Source: Sivonenia sp049582005 (GTDB lineage: Bacteria > Cyanobacteriota > Cyanobacteriia > Gloeobacterales > PMM-0068). Taken from it: 21,853 bases of DNA. Where the stretch lies: NCBI GenBank assembly GCA_049582005.1, contig JBAUTB010000011.1:1-21853 (forward strand), given 5' to 3'. Below the pieces are notes generated by a model, which was given only the letters and a program-made list of their open reading frames with translations, was not told the DNA's origin and did not search any database. The translations under genes were made by a program, and so were the position numbers. Shown one piece after another: positions 1 through 7,404 of this stretch (position 1 is its first letter; each line of letters begins with the position of its first letter).

Positions 1-61
1 CTATCGGGTTGCGGATTCAATCTGCGCAAACTCTACCGCTTTTTCTGTTCTGCTCCGCTGC

Positions 62-256
62 TCAAGCTACAACCTCAGGCTTGAGCCCAATATCCGATTT
101 TTCAGGGACGACTAAGTAGCCGGAAACCAGGAACAGAACTGATCCATTGAAATCGGGAGCCCAGATGGTCAAGTCTTGCTGAAGCCAGTTCAAACCTGGG
201 AGCATCGCGTCGAAGGTGTTGACGTTGAACAAGATGGTTCCCAGAAATTTCAGCGC
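62..256 (-). pseudogene. C-terminal remnant of a multi-TM membrane protein
   Basis: The readable part begins near 256 with ALKFLGTILFNVNTF and runs to a TAG at 62-64. It contains two hydrophobic segments separated by DLTIWAPDFNGS. From memory this matches the last part of an uncharacterised family of small bacterial membrane proteins (pattern GTLFFN...WxPDxxGSxxFLxxS). Nothing in this frame upstream of 256 belongs to the family: there it only shadows the glutamate decarboxylase fragment. I read it as the tail of a gene fused out of frame to that fragment by a deletion. It has no start of its own and is unlikely to be expressed as a functional protein. Family recognition is moderate and function is unknown. 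Confidence 0.45.
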
Positions 257-549
257 GCCTCGATTTCGGCCGTCTGCGGATACTCGTCCTTGTTCACTAT
301 GTTCTTGTCGATGCACTCGTTCATCAACTGGTGCACTTCCGGCTCTTCCCAGGTTTGGCAAAATGTCGCCAGGTTCTGGCGCGAGTTACCGTCCAGCATC
401 AACTCGTCATGGACGGCTGCATAAACATCACGCGGATCTCGCTCGGTCGCAGGAAATCTGTACTTCGGCATGCTCGCCGCAAAATCCACAGATGCGTATA
501 CTTCGTCGTCCAGTTTGTGTCGAATCGAGTTCTTGTCATGCAGGGCCAT
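250..549 (-). pseudogene. Glutamate decarboxylase, N-terminal fragment
   Basis: The 99 codons match the N-terminus of bacterial glutamate decarboxylase, the PLP enzyme that turns glutamate into GABA and CO2. The diagnostic stretch is DELMLDGNSRQNLATFCQTW, followed by DKNIVNKDEYPQTAEIEAR, which parallels the E. coli GadB segment before RCVNMVADLW. The frame then meets TGA at 250-252, where a family member would continue with Cys-Val. The PLP-binding lysine and about 80% of the roughly 460-residue enzyme are missing, so this is a dead fragment. Its start still has a good ribosome site (AGGAAAGAAAG before ATG at 549). Identity of the fragment is confident; the fragment cannot be catalytic. Confidence 0.85.
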
Positions 550-750
550 CTTTCTTTCCTATTTCGAGTAGTCTTGGCTGCGTCATGGAACCCATGCAAA
601 TATCCAACACTGACTCGCCGCCCAACTTGGCTTCGGTCACGGTAACATGGTTCCGCTCGACTGCATTCTCGTTTTGCGGCCCCTTGGCAAACCCCATGAA
701 CGTGCCTGTCACAAGAAGTGCGGCGAATGAGGTGGAGTGTGGCTTTCCTC

Positions 751-1239
751 CTATGCCACGCTAAAATGTGCCCTTAGCTTCGCTTCCTCCTCATCTGAGA
801 GATTGGAGCGAATCAGTTCAGCCGTTTCCCCTTTTAGAGCATCTTCAACCTTGTCAAGGGTCACTTGCCCCGTCAACAAAAATAGAGCTGAGGTGCCTTC
901 TGTTACCTTTTCGCGAACTTCTTTTATGAAATCATCATTGATACCGTAGTCCTGAAAGTGCCCGGCTAAGGCTCCGGTAATGGCGCCTACTGCGGCCCCC
1001 ACCAATGGTAAAAAGAAAATCCAACCAAACAACATTCCCCAAAAAGCTCCGTCTAATGCTCCCAAGCCCACTAAAGGAAGGGCCTGCTCGGTCTTGGGTT
1101 TCTTTTTCCCTTCGGGCCAAGTCACGATTGCTGCATCTTGAATTTGAATCAAGTGCTGTTTTTGAAGTTCTGTCAGTTTTGTGAGCACATTACGCGCCCC
1201 GTCTGCAGTATTAAACTTCCATACAGTTAGGTTTGCCAT
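751..1239 (-). CDS. DUF1269-family membrane-associated protein
   Basis: This is a 162-residue protein. The N-terminal part (about 1-55) starts MANLTVWKFNTADGA and includes VLTKL and DAAIVTWPEGKKKPKT, typical of DUF1269. It is followed by a glycine-rich hydrophobic hairpin at about 56-95 (GALDGAFWGMLFGW, GAAVGAITGALAGH) and a C-terminal segment GINDDFIKEV...GTSALFLLTG that is also characteristic. Length is normal for the family. These proteins are small membrane-associated or glycine-zipper proteins, often linked to stress, with no defined reaction. The start at 1239 is supported by AGAGGAAAAA upstream. It lies alone between eroded DNA on both sides. Family assignment is confident; role unknown. 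Confidence 0.8.
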   Translation of the reverse strand: MANLTVWKFNTADGARNVLTKLTELQKQHLIQIQDAAIVTWPEGKKKPKTEQALPLVGLGALDGAFWGMLFGWIFFLPLVGAAVGAITGALAGHFQDYGINDDFIKEVREKVTEGTSALFLLTGQVTLDKVEDALKGETAELIRSNLSDEEEAKLRAHFSVA

Positions 1240-1725
1240 AGCGTTTTTCCTCTTTAGTTAATGATTTCACCGAATCTGCTGTCTAACCTCATCAGCCGAA
1301 ACCATCATTCAAGGTTATAGGGATTGAGCCGATGGAAAGCTTCGCCCAGTTTGGGTTTTAGCCTTCTTAACAAGCAGTTTATCTCAAATCTGGTTGATTG
1401 CCTGATATGAAACAGGTTACATAGGCTTTCGAAAACTTATTCAATGGGGCTTCAACCACTTCGACAAGCACGTGAGCTGCGCTTACAGTGAAAGTAACTC
1501 AGGGACCACTCACCTCTTTGGCCTGGGGGCTTTGCTCCTCTGTGTCCTGTTTGTTGAGGGAAAGGGACCGAGCGTTGAGGTTTCTCAGGGTATTCACGGG
1601 TCTTTCATTTTTTCTAGTTCCGTGACGGTACGCTTCTGTGCAACCCAATGCATCCGCTTTACTGTAGATACGTTACTTCGATACTGATCATGTTTAGTTG
1701 CTCTACCCCTCCCCACAAGAGTTCC
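1240..1725. other. Gene-free stretch
   Basis: Apart from the ribosome site of the DUF1269 gene, I see no convincing gene, RNA or strong hairpin. Short reading frames on both strands lack family likeness and ribosome sites. It is probably eroded intergenic DNA. Confidence 0.4.
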
Positions 1726-1956
1726 ATGGATGCCCAAAAATTGAAACTCTATCAAGAGGGCAAACAATGGTCTGATTCCCTGAGCGTCCTGTGCCACTTT
1801 ATGGATTGCGTTTTAGAGCCCATTGGTCGCAATGCATACGTACTGAAAGGGGCTAATGAAGACGCTGCCTGGATGATAGCCGGTTATCTTTCTCCAATTC
1901 TGGGAGAGCACCAGCCTAGAAGGCTCGATTCTTATGTTTGGGAATTAGGACAATAA
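1726..1956 (+). CDS. Possible small hypothetical protein
   Basis: This is a 76-residue reading frame beginning MDAQKLKLYQEGKQWSDSLS and ending SYVWELGQ. It is polar at the N-terminus, followed by an amphipathic segment LCHFMDCVLEP. I do not recognise a family. The frame remains open upstream to an ATG at 1648, but that extension looks non-coding, and the ATG at 1726 has only a weak AAGAG ahead of it. No neighbour suggests an operon. It could be a genuine small protein or the remnant of a larger gene. Confidence 0.3.
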   Translation: MDAQKLKLYQEGKQWSDSLSVLCHFMDCVLEPIGRNAYVLKGANEDAAWMIAGYLSPILGEHQPRRLDSYVWELGQ

Positions 1957-2317
1957 ACTGCTCAAGGCTGCTAAAGAAGAAATAATTCGCCAAATACAGT
2001 TCGTTATTAGAGTTGGCTCCAGGGCCTTTCAAAGACCTTTGGGTTGACGGATGCAGGTTCTTCCCAATAAGAAATGATAGTTGTAAGCCTTGAAATTTTT
2101 TTTAGATGAGCTTTTCCCGCCGATATGAAAAGTTTTTACATGAATCTCGATACTGCTGGCAAGCTAAACAACAACAACAGCAGCAGGCTCAGCCATCCCA
2201 CCATTACTGTTGTTAGATGGGACTGGGGCAACCGGGTCAGAATCACCCTAAGTTATCGGAAAAAAATCGCCTTTTCCCCCCTCAGTGCTCAGCAGTTTAA
2301 GAATCTGCCCCAGAATG
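1957..2317. other. Gene-free stretch with a short CAA/CAG run
   Basis: No supported gene. A short run of CAA and CAG triplets at about 2168-2189 lies in a 36-codon frame (2106-2216) that would encode six consecutive glutamines, but nothing else supports translation. No RNA gene or strong hairpin was noticed. Confidence 0.35.
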
Positions 2318-2659
2318 ATGATCACGGCTAACCCTTGGGTTAATCCCTTTTGCCTCTATGTCACGGGTGGGCTCATGGGGTGCATTGCGCCACTGGAAGT
2401 AATGTTCAGCCAGCCGGGCCTCTTTGCCCTCGATTCGGTCACCCCACCTGACAAAGTGCAGATTGAACGGCTCGGCATGCTGGAGTTCTTCGAAGGCATG
2501 CCTTCCAGGGCAACGGTATAAAAGGTCTACGGCAAACCCAAGGTCTGCTACAGCTGGTGTGGTACAGATCTGTATTCATTGAAGCCGCAGAAGCTTGAGG
2601 TAACATCACGAGCACTTAACAAGTACAACAGGCTCGAATATAGGTGGTTAAGTATTTAA
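2318..2659 (+). pseudogene. Reading frame interrupted by one stop codon
   Basis: From about 2318 a frame with coding-like third positions reads NPWVNPFCLYVTGG, then APLEVMFSQPGLFALD and GMLEFFEGMPSRATV, and meets TAA at 2519-2521. The same frame then stays open for 45 more codons (VYGKPKVCYSWCGTDLYSL and onward) until TAA at 2657-2659, just over the msrB stop on the other strand. Continuation in the same frame suggests a gene of at least ~110 codons with one nonsense mutation. I do not recognise the family, and the true 5' end is unclear. Chance openness cannot be ruled out. Confidence 0.3.
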
Positions 2660-3069
2660 GATTGGCTTGGTATAAAGTTAAGCGCTACCCCATTGATGCA
2701 ATAGCGTTTACCCGTAGGCTTAGGTCCATCATCAAAAACATGCCCCAAATGCCCACCACAACGTTGACAATGAACCTCCGTCCGGGTCATGAATAAAGAC
2801 TTGTCGACCGTTGTACCAACCGCCCCTTCAATCGGTGCGAAAAAACTAGGCCAGCCGGTACCACTATTAAACTTCGGTTCCGAGGTGAATAGAGGTAGGC
2901 CACACCCCGCGCAGATATAGGTTCCTTCCCCATATTGCTTATCGAGCGCACAGGAGCCCGGACGTTCTGTCCCATGTTCACGCAGTACGCGATACTGCTC
3001 TGGCGTCAAAATCTGGCGCCACTCTTCCTCTGTTTTACTGATTTCGAAGGTTTCTTTTGTTTCTGCCAT
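2656..3069 (-). CDS. msrB: Peptide-methionine (R)-S-oxide reductase MsrB
   Basis: This 137-residue enzyme reduces methionine-R-sulphoxide in proteins, using thioredoxin as electron donor. The family signature is complete: zinc-binding cysteine pairs at about 53/56 (CAGC) and 101/104 (CQRC), the substrate loop SGTGWPSF at about 69-76, GHLGHVFDDGP at 106-116, and the catalytic RYCIN with Cys124. Cys40 is a candidate resolving cysteine. There is no signal peptide, so it acts in the cytoplasm, and the length is typical for a stand-alone MsrB. The start at 3069 has TGGAG upstream. It faces away from the thioredoxin-like genes across a 267-bp divergent spacer, a context that fits shared oxidative-stress control. 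Confidence 0.96.
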   Translation of the reverse strand: MAETKETFEISKTEEEWRQILTPEQYRVLREHGTERPGSCALDKQYGEGTYICAGCGLPLFTSEPKFNSGTGWPSFFAPIEGAVGTTVDKSLFMTRTEVHCQRCGGHLGHVFDDGPKPTGKRYCINGVALNFIPSQS

Positions 3070-3336
3070 ATTCTTTGAACTCCAGGCTAAGTAGGGTTAC
3101 ATCGCCCTATTTCAGTATAGTCCTCCCCTTTTTGAGTTGGACTTTTAGCTAGGCTATTGTCCGTTCTGTGTATCCCTGAAGGCTCGGTGCACAATTTCCA
3201 CAATTTGATTTTCCAGACTGAGTGCTGCCATAAATTTGACTTCCTAATTTATAAAAGCTGCAATCTGTTTGCTTAAGGGCTACGTAGTATGAATAGACCA
3301 GCATAGGAAATCATCAACAATCCAGGAGACTGTTTT

Positions 3337-3651
3337 ATGTCGATTGTGAAAGGGCGTCCTGAGTTAGAGAAGTTAATGCAGGAATCTGACAGATTAATTA
3401 TGGTCAAATTTGTGGCCCCCCATTGCAGTTGCAACGCGCTTGCACCCTTACTGCATCAGATTGCAATCGAGCAAGAGAATAATCTGGATCTTATTGAAAT
3501 AGACATGACCGAAGAACCTGAATTTGCCATTAATTATGAAAGTGCGCACTACGCCCACAGTAATTTTTTCAAAAATCAGCAGATGCTTGTTCATCTGCCT
3601 GGTGTCAAGCCGAAAAAGACATACCAAGAAATGGTGCGGCAACATCTATAA
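3337..3651 (+). CDS. Thioredoxin-like protein with compensating frameshifts
   Basis: This is a 104-residue cytoplasmic thioredoxin-fold protein, closest in feel to the thioredoxin domain of NTRC: MVKFVAPHC, then LDLIEIDMTEEPE, and after the disturbed region FFKNQQMLVHLPGVKPKKTY. Two key elements are abnormal. The usual CxxC reads Cys-Ser-Cys (PHCSCNAL), one residue short. The cis-proline loop reads SAHYAHSN, whereas the next frame at 3542 spells VRTTPTVIF, exactly the expected sequence. One extra base near 3541 and one missing T in the run at 3563-3568 would explain this. A strong CAGGAGA precedes the ATG. It is either a decaying gene, or intact with base-call errors. It heads the plus-strand redox run. 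Confidence 0.75.
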   Translation: MSIVKGRPELEKLMQESDRLIMVKFVAPHCSCNALAPLLHQIAIEQENNLDLIEIDMTEEPEFAINYESAHYAHSNFFKNQQMLVHLPGVKPKKTYQEMVRQHL

Positions 3652-3784
3652 AGCAGAAATGTGGGTTCAAAAACGGGGCCTAAGAATGTTCCTGATGGAA
3701 TCCATCTGAGTGGAACATCCGTAATGTATATGTCCCCTTGATTAAGTTATTAGCTATCAAGCTCCTAGTTATAGAGGAATTCAA

Positions 3785-4309
3785 ATGAAGATGCGATTGA
3801 ATGCTGTACTTGCTTCACTGGCTGTGTTTGTGACTTTGGTGAGTGTTCCTGTCCTGGCAGGTCCTTGTGCCGCTAAAACCAATCCCTGTGCTGCCAAAAC
3901 AAAGCTTAGCCCTTGTGCCGCTAAGGCTGCCAGCCCTGCTGCTGCAACTATAGGTGGACCTCTAGCCAAAGAGCTTCAGGGGAAGCCTACCGTTGTTGAT
4001 GTATATGCGAGCTGGTGTCCAGCATGTAAGGCCATTGCTCCTACGCTGTCTTCTCTTAAAGAGGAATACAAGGGCAAGGTTAATTTTGTTGTACTAGACG
4101 TGACCGATCGTCCTGCAACCAATCAAGCGCAAGCTGCGGCTCAAAAATTGGGCCTTACGAAGTTTTTGGAAGACAATAAGTCAGCCACTGGAACTGTAGC
4201 GGTGATTGATCCGGCGACTGGGGAAATTATTTCCCAATTTCGTGGTAACACGAACAAAGAAGATTATGTAGCCAGTATTAAAACGGTTGCTGACCGTATG
4301 AACAGATAA
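3785..4309 (+). CDS. Exported thioredoxin-like protein (TlpA/TxlA type)
   Basis: This is a 174-residue protein. An N-terminal signal peptide (MKMRLNAVLASLAVFV, cleavage likely after VLA near 25) is followed by a cysteine-rich spacer with three PCAAK units (27-47) and a thioredoxin domain from about 58. The active site WCPAC lies at 77-81, in the sequence VDVYASWCPACKAIAP. The usual cis-proline position reads TGT (135-137) rather than TPT, which is unusual for a thioredoxin. It should act on the outer side of the cytoplasmic or thylakoid membrane as a disulphide reductase fed by the CcdA-like protein encoded 46 bp downstream. A GAGG lies shortly before the ATG. Confidence 0.85.
   Translation: MKMRLNAVLASLAVFVTLVSVPVLAGPCAAKTNPCAAKTKLSPCAAKAASPAAATIGGPLAKELQGKPTVVDVYASWCPACKAIAPTLSSLKEEYKGKVNFVVLDVTDRPATNQAQAAAQKLGLTKFLEDNKSATGTVAVIDPATGEIISQFRGNTNKEDYVASIKTVADRMNR
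3863..3925 (+). repeat. Three PCAAK-encoding repeats
   Basis: Codons 27-47 of the exported thioredoxin encode PCAAK three times (27-31, 34-38, 43-47), separated by TN and TKLS. The underlying DNA is similar (CCTTGTGCCGCTAA and close variants), so this is a short degenerate tandem repeat between the signal peptide and the thioredoxin domain. Three cysteines are thereby added near the mature N-terminus. Confidence 0.8.
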
Positions 4310-4355
4310 TCAACGTTTGCTCTGAGCCTATGTCTACCCTTATGAGAAGAAGGTT

Positions 4356-5228
4356 ATGGAACAGATAAATGAGCAGAATCCGGACAATTCGGTGCATACC
4401 ATTAAGTCAGCCCCATTATCGGTCTCCAGCAAAATCGCAAAGACCTCGCTGGTTTTTTATGGGGTTTTGGCTCTATTGGTTTTAGTTGTTGCTTTGGTCA
4501 ATATAGGCCCTGTCTCTAAGGGCATTGAGCAACTGGTGACCACGCTGGGGAACGACTATCAAAAGTGGTTCAGCAATCAAGACACCAGTAATCCTCTAGT
4601 CTTATTGCCTTTAGCCTTTGCGGGCGGTCTGCTTGCCAGTGTTTCTCCTTGTATCCTGGCCTTGTTACCCGTGAACCTGAGCTACATTGGCACCCGCAAG
4701 ATTAGCTCACGCTGGGATGCTTTCCTAAAAGCTGGGGCATTTGTGTTGGGAGCAGTTACCGTTTTGAGCCTGTTCGGGCTTTTCTCTTCCTTCGCCAACT
4801 TGGTTATTGTTGACTACAGGGGCTATATCAACATTGCTGTCGGCCTGATCATCTTTCTGATGGGACTGAGCTTGCTGGAAATAATCCGCTTGCCCTTTCC
4901 TCAGGTCAACCTGGACATCCCGATTGCGGGTCCTTATGGCGTAGGATTCACCTTTGCCTTGGTCAGTTCGCCCTGTGCTAGTCCTGTGCTGTTTGCAGTG
5001 TTGGCCGCTGCCGCCGCAAGTGGGTCTCAGTTGATTGGTACCCTGGCTATGGCGAGTTATGCCCTAGGGTACACGGCAGTGATCTTTCTCTCTAGCCTGT
5101 TTACTGGACTGGCAAAGCAAGCGGGAAACCTCCTTGAGCATTCTGAAACCATCATTCGGGTAGGAAGTGTAGCGCTCCTGCTTACAGGAGCTTACTACGT
5201 AGTCACCGGTGGGCTCTGGTTTGTTTAA
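4356..5228 (+). CDS. CcdA/DsbD-type thiol-disulphide transporter
   Basis: This is a 290-residue polytopic membrane protein. A cytoplasmic N-terminal stretch is followed by an extra transmembrane segment (about 32-50), a soluble loop, and then the DsbD/CcdA transmembrane domain from about 80. The two redox cysteines characteristic of the family are present: Cys99 in SVSPCILALLP and Cys207 in VSSPCASPVL, each near a conserved proline. The family carries reducing equivalents from cytoplasmic thioredoxin across the membrane to exported thiol proteins, including those serving cytochrome c maturation. The adjacent exported thioredoxin is the obvious partner. The extra N-terminal helix and loop make it longer than a minimal CcdA (about 220-250 residues). 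Confidence 0.9.
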   Translation: MEQINEQNPDNSVHTIKSAPLSVSSKIAKTSLVFYGVLALLVLVVALVNIGPVSKGIEQLVTTLGNDYQKWFSNQDTSNPLVLLPLAFAGGLLASVSPCILALLPVNLSYIGTRKISSRWDAFLKAGAFVLGAVTVLSLFGLFSSFANLVIVDYRGYINIAVGLIIFLMGLSLLEIIRLPFPQVNLDIPIAGPYGVGFTFALVSSPCASPVLFAVLAAAAASGSQLIGTLAMASYALGYTAVIFLSSLFTGLAKQAGNLLEHSETIIRVGSVALLLTGAYYVVTGGLWFV

Positions 5229-5250
5229 AACCCAATCCACTAAAGGTAAC

Positions 5251-5290
5251 CCTTGCGCTGTTAGATCTACCCAGAAATCTAACCGCAAGG
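5251..5290 (+). promoter_or_regulatory. Interrupted stem-loop between ccdA-like and cupin genes
   Basis: CCTTGCG (5251-5257) pairs with CGCAAGG (5284-5290), and inside it GTTAGAT (5260-5266) pairs with ATCTAAC (5277-5283). A two-base bulge and a 10-base loop complete the structure. No T-run follows, so a classical terminator is unlikely. It sits about 30 bases before the cupin start and its GAGGAG ribosome site, so an RNA processing, stability or attenuation role is possible. Confidence 0.55.
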
Positions 5291-5319
5291 ACTACATAGA
5301 AAGAGGAGCGCAATAAACA

Positions 5320-5967
5320 ATGGGCCATGGGGTTGTTGATAAGAGCACTACTGCCTCCACTCACACCGAGTGGACTATTGGAGTAGGCAATCAGGTCCAG
5401 CAGAGGATATCGACATCCCCTCCTTTGGATAAGCCCTATCGGCTTTATCACTTCCTGAGTGATGTAGACCGAGTTCTAGAACGGCATGAAGAATCTTGGC
5501 AAATCATGCAGAACCTGTTGCCCTTAGTCCGCCGACTGGTAGGACAATCAGACTGGTTGGATGCTACGTATCTCCAGCCAGACCCTGAGGGGTCATGGGC
5601 TGTCTATACTCTGTTCGATGCACCAGGTTATCCCCTCACCGTCCAAACGGCTGTCTGGTCACCTGGGCAGACGTTCCCTGCTCATAATCATGCGGGGTGG
5701 GGCATTCTGGCAATTTTATCCGGTATGGAGGAAAACACGTTATGGCGACGCATTGATGAGTCTTCCGGCGAAGGCTCTGCACATTTGGTTGTTGACAAAC
5801 AATTGCAATTTCAAACGGGCGATATTATTGCCTTCGACCCCCAGGTCATCCATAGTGTTCAAGTTCCTGCCAACAGCCCAACGACCACGTTTAACATCTA
5901 CGGACCAGCGGATTTTTCCAGCCGTCTGGAGTATGACTTAGAGGCTAGGACTGCTTATCTGTTCTAA
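5320..5967 (+). CDS. Cysteine-dioxygenase-like cupin
   Basis: This is a 215-residue cupin. Cupin motif 1 is PGQTFPAHNHAGWG, with metal ligands His122 and His124, then LSGMEENTLW; motif 2 has DPQVIHSV with His178. The pattern PxHxHxxWG with the later single His resembles thiol dioxygenases of the cysteine dioxygenase type, which oxidise cysteine or related thiols with Fe(II) and O2. The substrate here is not proven. An N-terminal helical region (about 40-75) precedes the barrel, as in that family. GAGGAG lies about 13 bases before the start. It is 19-28 bases ahead of the sigma factor, so the two are probably co-transcribed. It fits a sulphur/redox operon. Confidence 0.75.
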   Translation: MGHGVVDKSTTASTHTEWTIGVGNQVQQRISTSPPLDKPYRLYHFLSDVDRVLERHEESWQIMQNLLPLVRRLVGQSDWLDATYLQPDPEGSWAVYTLFDAPGYPLTVQTAVWSPGQTFPAHNHAGWGILAILSGMEENTLWRRIDESSGEGSAHLVVDKQLQFQTGDIIAFDPQVIHSVQVPANSPTTTFNIYGPADFSSRLEYDLEARTAYLF

Positions 5968-5995
5968 TGAATCATGTGGCTGCAGGATGCCGATT

Positions 5996-6556
5996 ATGAA
6001 CCTGTCAACCCAGACGGATACCGAGGTGTTCCAGGCCTTAAAAGTAGGAGATATTTCAGCCCTTGGTGTTCTTTACGATCGTTACGGAGGAATTGTCTAC
6101 CGCTTGGCACTCAAGATCCTCGCAAATCCGCAGTCTGCTGAAGATCTTACGCAGGAAGTTTTCCTTTTGCTGTGGCAAAAAGGGAGTTATGACCCAACGA
6201 GAGGTTCTCTCAATAGCTTTCTGATGACCTTGACCCGTTCGAGGGCAATTGACCGCATTCGTTCCCAGGGAGCCAAACAACGTTCTATAGAACGCTGGGG
6301 GAGAAATCTTGAAGTGGTGCCCACGGTCCCTACTCCGCTAGAATTGGCTTCCAGCGAGGAGCGTGCCCAGCGTGTTCAAGAAGCGATGACAACGCTTCCC
6401 GAAAGCCAGCGTCGGGTATTGGAGATGGCCTACTATGCGGGAATGAGCCAATCGGAAATTGCCCAAAAGTTAAATACGCCCTTGGGCACCGTCAAAACCC
6501 AGGCACGTCAGGGACTGATCAAACTGAAAAGACTTTTAAATGATTTCGTCGGTTAA
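5996..6556 (+). CDS. ECF-type RNA polymerase sigma factor
   Basis: This is an extracytoplasmic-function sigma factor of about 186 residues from the preferred ATG at 5996 (189 from the upstream ATG at 5987). The later start is favoured because AGG at 5984-5986 abuts the first ATG but is properly spaced from the second. Counting from 5987, region 2 spans about 27-95 (LYDRYGGIVYRLALKIL, AEDLTQEVFLLLW, SRAIDRIRSQ) and region 4 spans about 127-182 (LPESQRRVLEMAYYAGMSQ, GTVKTQARQG). The domain order and length are typical. The gene directly after it encodes an RskA-type anti-sigma factor, the usual pairing. Target promoters cannot be deduced from the window. Confidence 0.95.
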   Translation: MNLSTQTDTEVFQALKVGDISALGVLYDRYGGIVYRLALKILANPQSAEDLTQEVFLLLWQKGSYDPTRGSLNSFLMTLTRSRAIDRIRSQGAKQRSIERWGRNLEVVPTVPTPLELASSEERAQRVQEAMTTLPESQRRVLEMAYYAGMSQSEIAQKLNTPLGTVKTQARQGLIKLKRLLNDFVG

Positions 6557-6648
6557 ACGGACATTCGGGGGAGGACGACCCAGTTAAACAAGATGATACA
6601 AAACAAGCTGATATTTAAAAGCCCCCAGGGCCCTACGAGGTAGCCATC

Positions 6649-7401
6649 ATGGATATACAGCCATTAGAAATGTGGGAAGAGTTAGTGGCAGGCTACATAC
6701 TGGAAGACCTCTCTCTAGAAGAGAAGAAAGCCTTCGACCAGCTTTTGCAGGAACGTCCTGAGCTAGTGGCGGCGGAAATCCGCCGTTTGAAAGAAACTTT
6801 AGCCTTGACCCCCTATGCACTCCCAGAAACCATACCCTCTCCAAGGCTGCGGAACCAACTTTTAGTCGCGGCCCAGCAGCAGACATCCCCGGTGATAGAC
6901 CTGTCCACCGTAGCTTCCCGTCGTTCTCCAGCGTGGATCCCCTGGGCAGGGAGTGTCGCTTCCGTCATCGCTTTACTATTTGGCTTAGATAGTTACCGTC
7001 TACGGCAAGAATTGCAAACGACCCAAGAACAGTTAGCGCAGCAACAATCCATCGTATCGATGCTCCAGCAAGCAAATACCCATCTTGTTACTTTTAGAGC
7101 GTCTGCGCCTAGTTCTGAGGCCTCGGGAAATTTGATAGTTACACCGAGCGATAAGGATGCTGTTCTCGTCTTAAAGAATTTAGCTCCTGTGCCGAAAGAG
7201 CAGGTATACCGTCTATGGGCAGTGGTCAATGGCAAAAAGTTTCCCTGCGGCCAATTCACGCCTGACCCTAAAGGGACGGTATTTTTGAAGCTGCCGATGG
7301 AGGATGCGCTTATGAAATCGCCTCTGGTAGTGACGCTAGAGCCCAGCTTATCTCCCTCCACAAGTGCTGAAGGGCCCATGGTCATGACTACAGACATCTA
7401 G
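6649..7401 (+). CDS. RskA-type membrane anti-sigma factor
   Basis: This 250-residue protein would hold the preceding ECF sigma factor inactive at the membrane. The N-terminal cytoplasmic part (about 1-75) begins MDIQPLEMWEELVAGYILED, typical of anti-sigma-K (RskA) proteins, and lacks the HxxxCxxC zinc motif. One transmembrane helix follows at about 94-113 (PAWIPWAGSVASVIALLFGL), then a coiled-coil-like glutamine-rich stretch (118-145). The C-terminal RskA domain (about 148-250) includes VYRLWAVVNGKKFPCGQF and ends near VVTLEPS. A single cysteine (Cys200) lies in the extracytoplasmic domain. GAGG precedes the ATG. The 92-bp gap after the sigma gene contains no terminator. Confidence 0.9.
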   Translation: MDIQPLEMWEELVAGYILEDLSLEEKKAFDQLLQERPELVAAEIRRLKETLALTPYALPETIPSPRLRNQLLVAAQQQTSPVIDLSTVASRRSPAWIPWAGSVASVIALLFGLDSYRLRQELQTTQEQLAQQQSIVSMLQQANTHLVTFRASAPSSEASGNLIVTPSDKDAVLVLKNLAPVPKEQVYRLWAVVNGKKFPCGQFTPDPKGTVFLKLPMEDALMKSPLVVTLEPSLSPSTSAEGPMVMTTDI

Positions 7402-7404
7402 CGA

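Noticed and set aside
538..740. Minus-strand frame reading ALLVTGTFMGFAKGPQ just after an AGGAGG that follows the DUF1269 stop
   Set aside because: There is no ATG or GTG at the proper distance from the AGGAGG and no family likeness. It may be a remnant, but the support is too weak to list.
216..764. A 182-codon plus-strand open frame
   Set aside because: It lies opposite the clear glutamate decarboxylase fragment, is rich in Ser, Pro and Cys in the manner of antisense translation, and has no ribosome site.
2106..2216. Short frame encoding six consecutive glutamines
   Set aside because: Only 36 codons, no ribosome site and no relatives recognised; it is explained by a CAA/CAG simple repeat.
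3236..3264. TTGACT followed 17 bases later by TGCAAT as a promoter for the thioredoxin-like gene
   Set aside because: The -10 is poor and a better TATAAA-like hexamer is at the wrong spacing, so I do not claim a promoter.
6993..7397. A 134-codon minus-strand frame
   Set aside because: It is fully antisense to the anti-sigma factor gene, which has clear domains and operon context.
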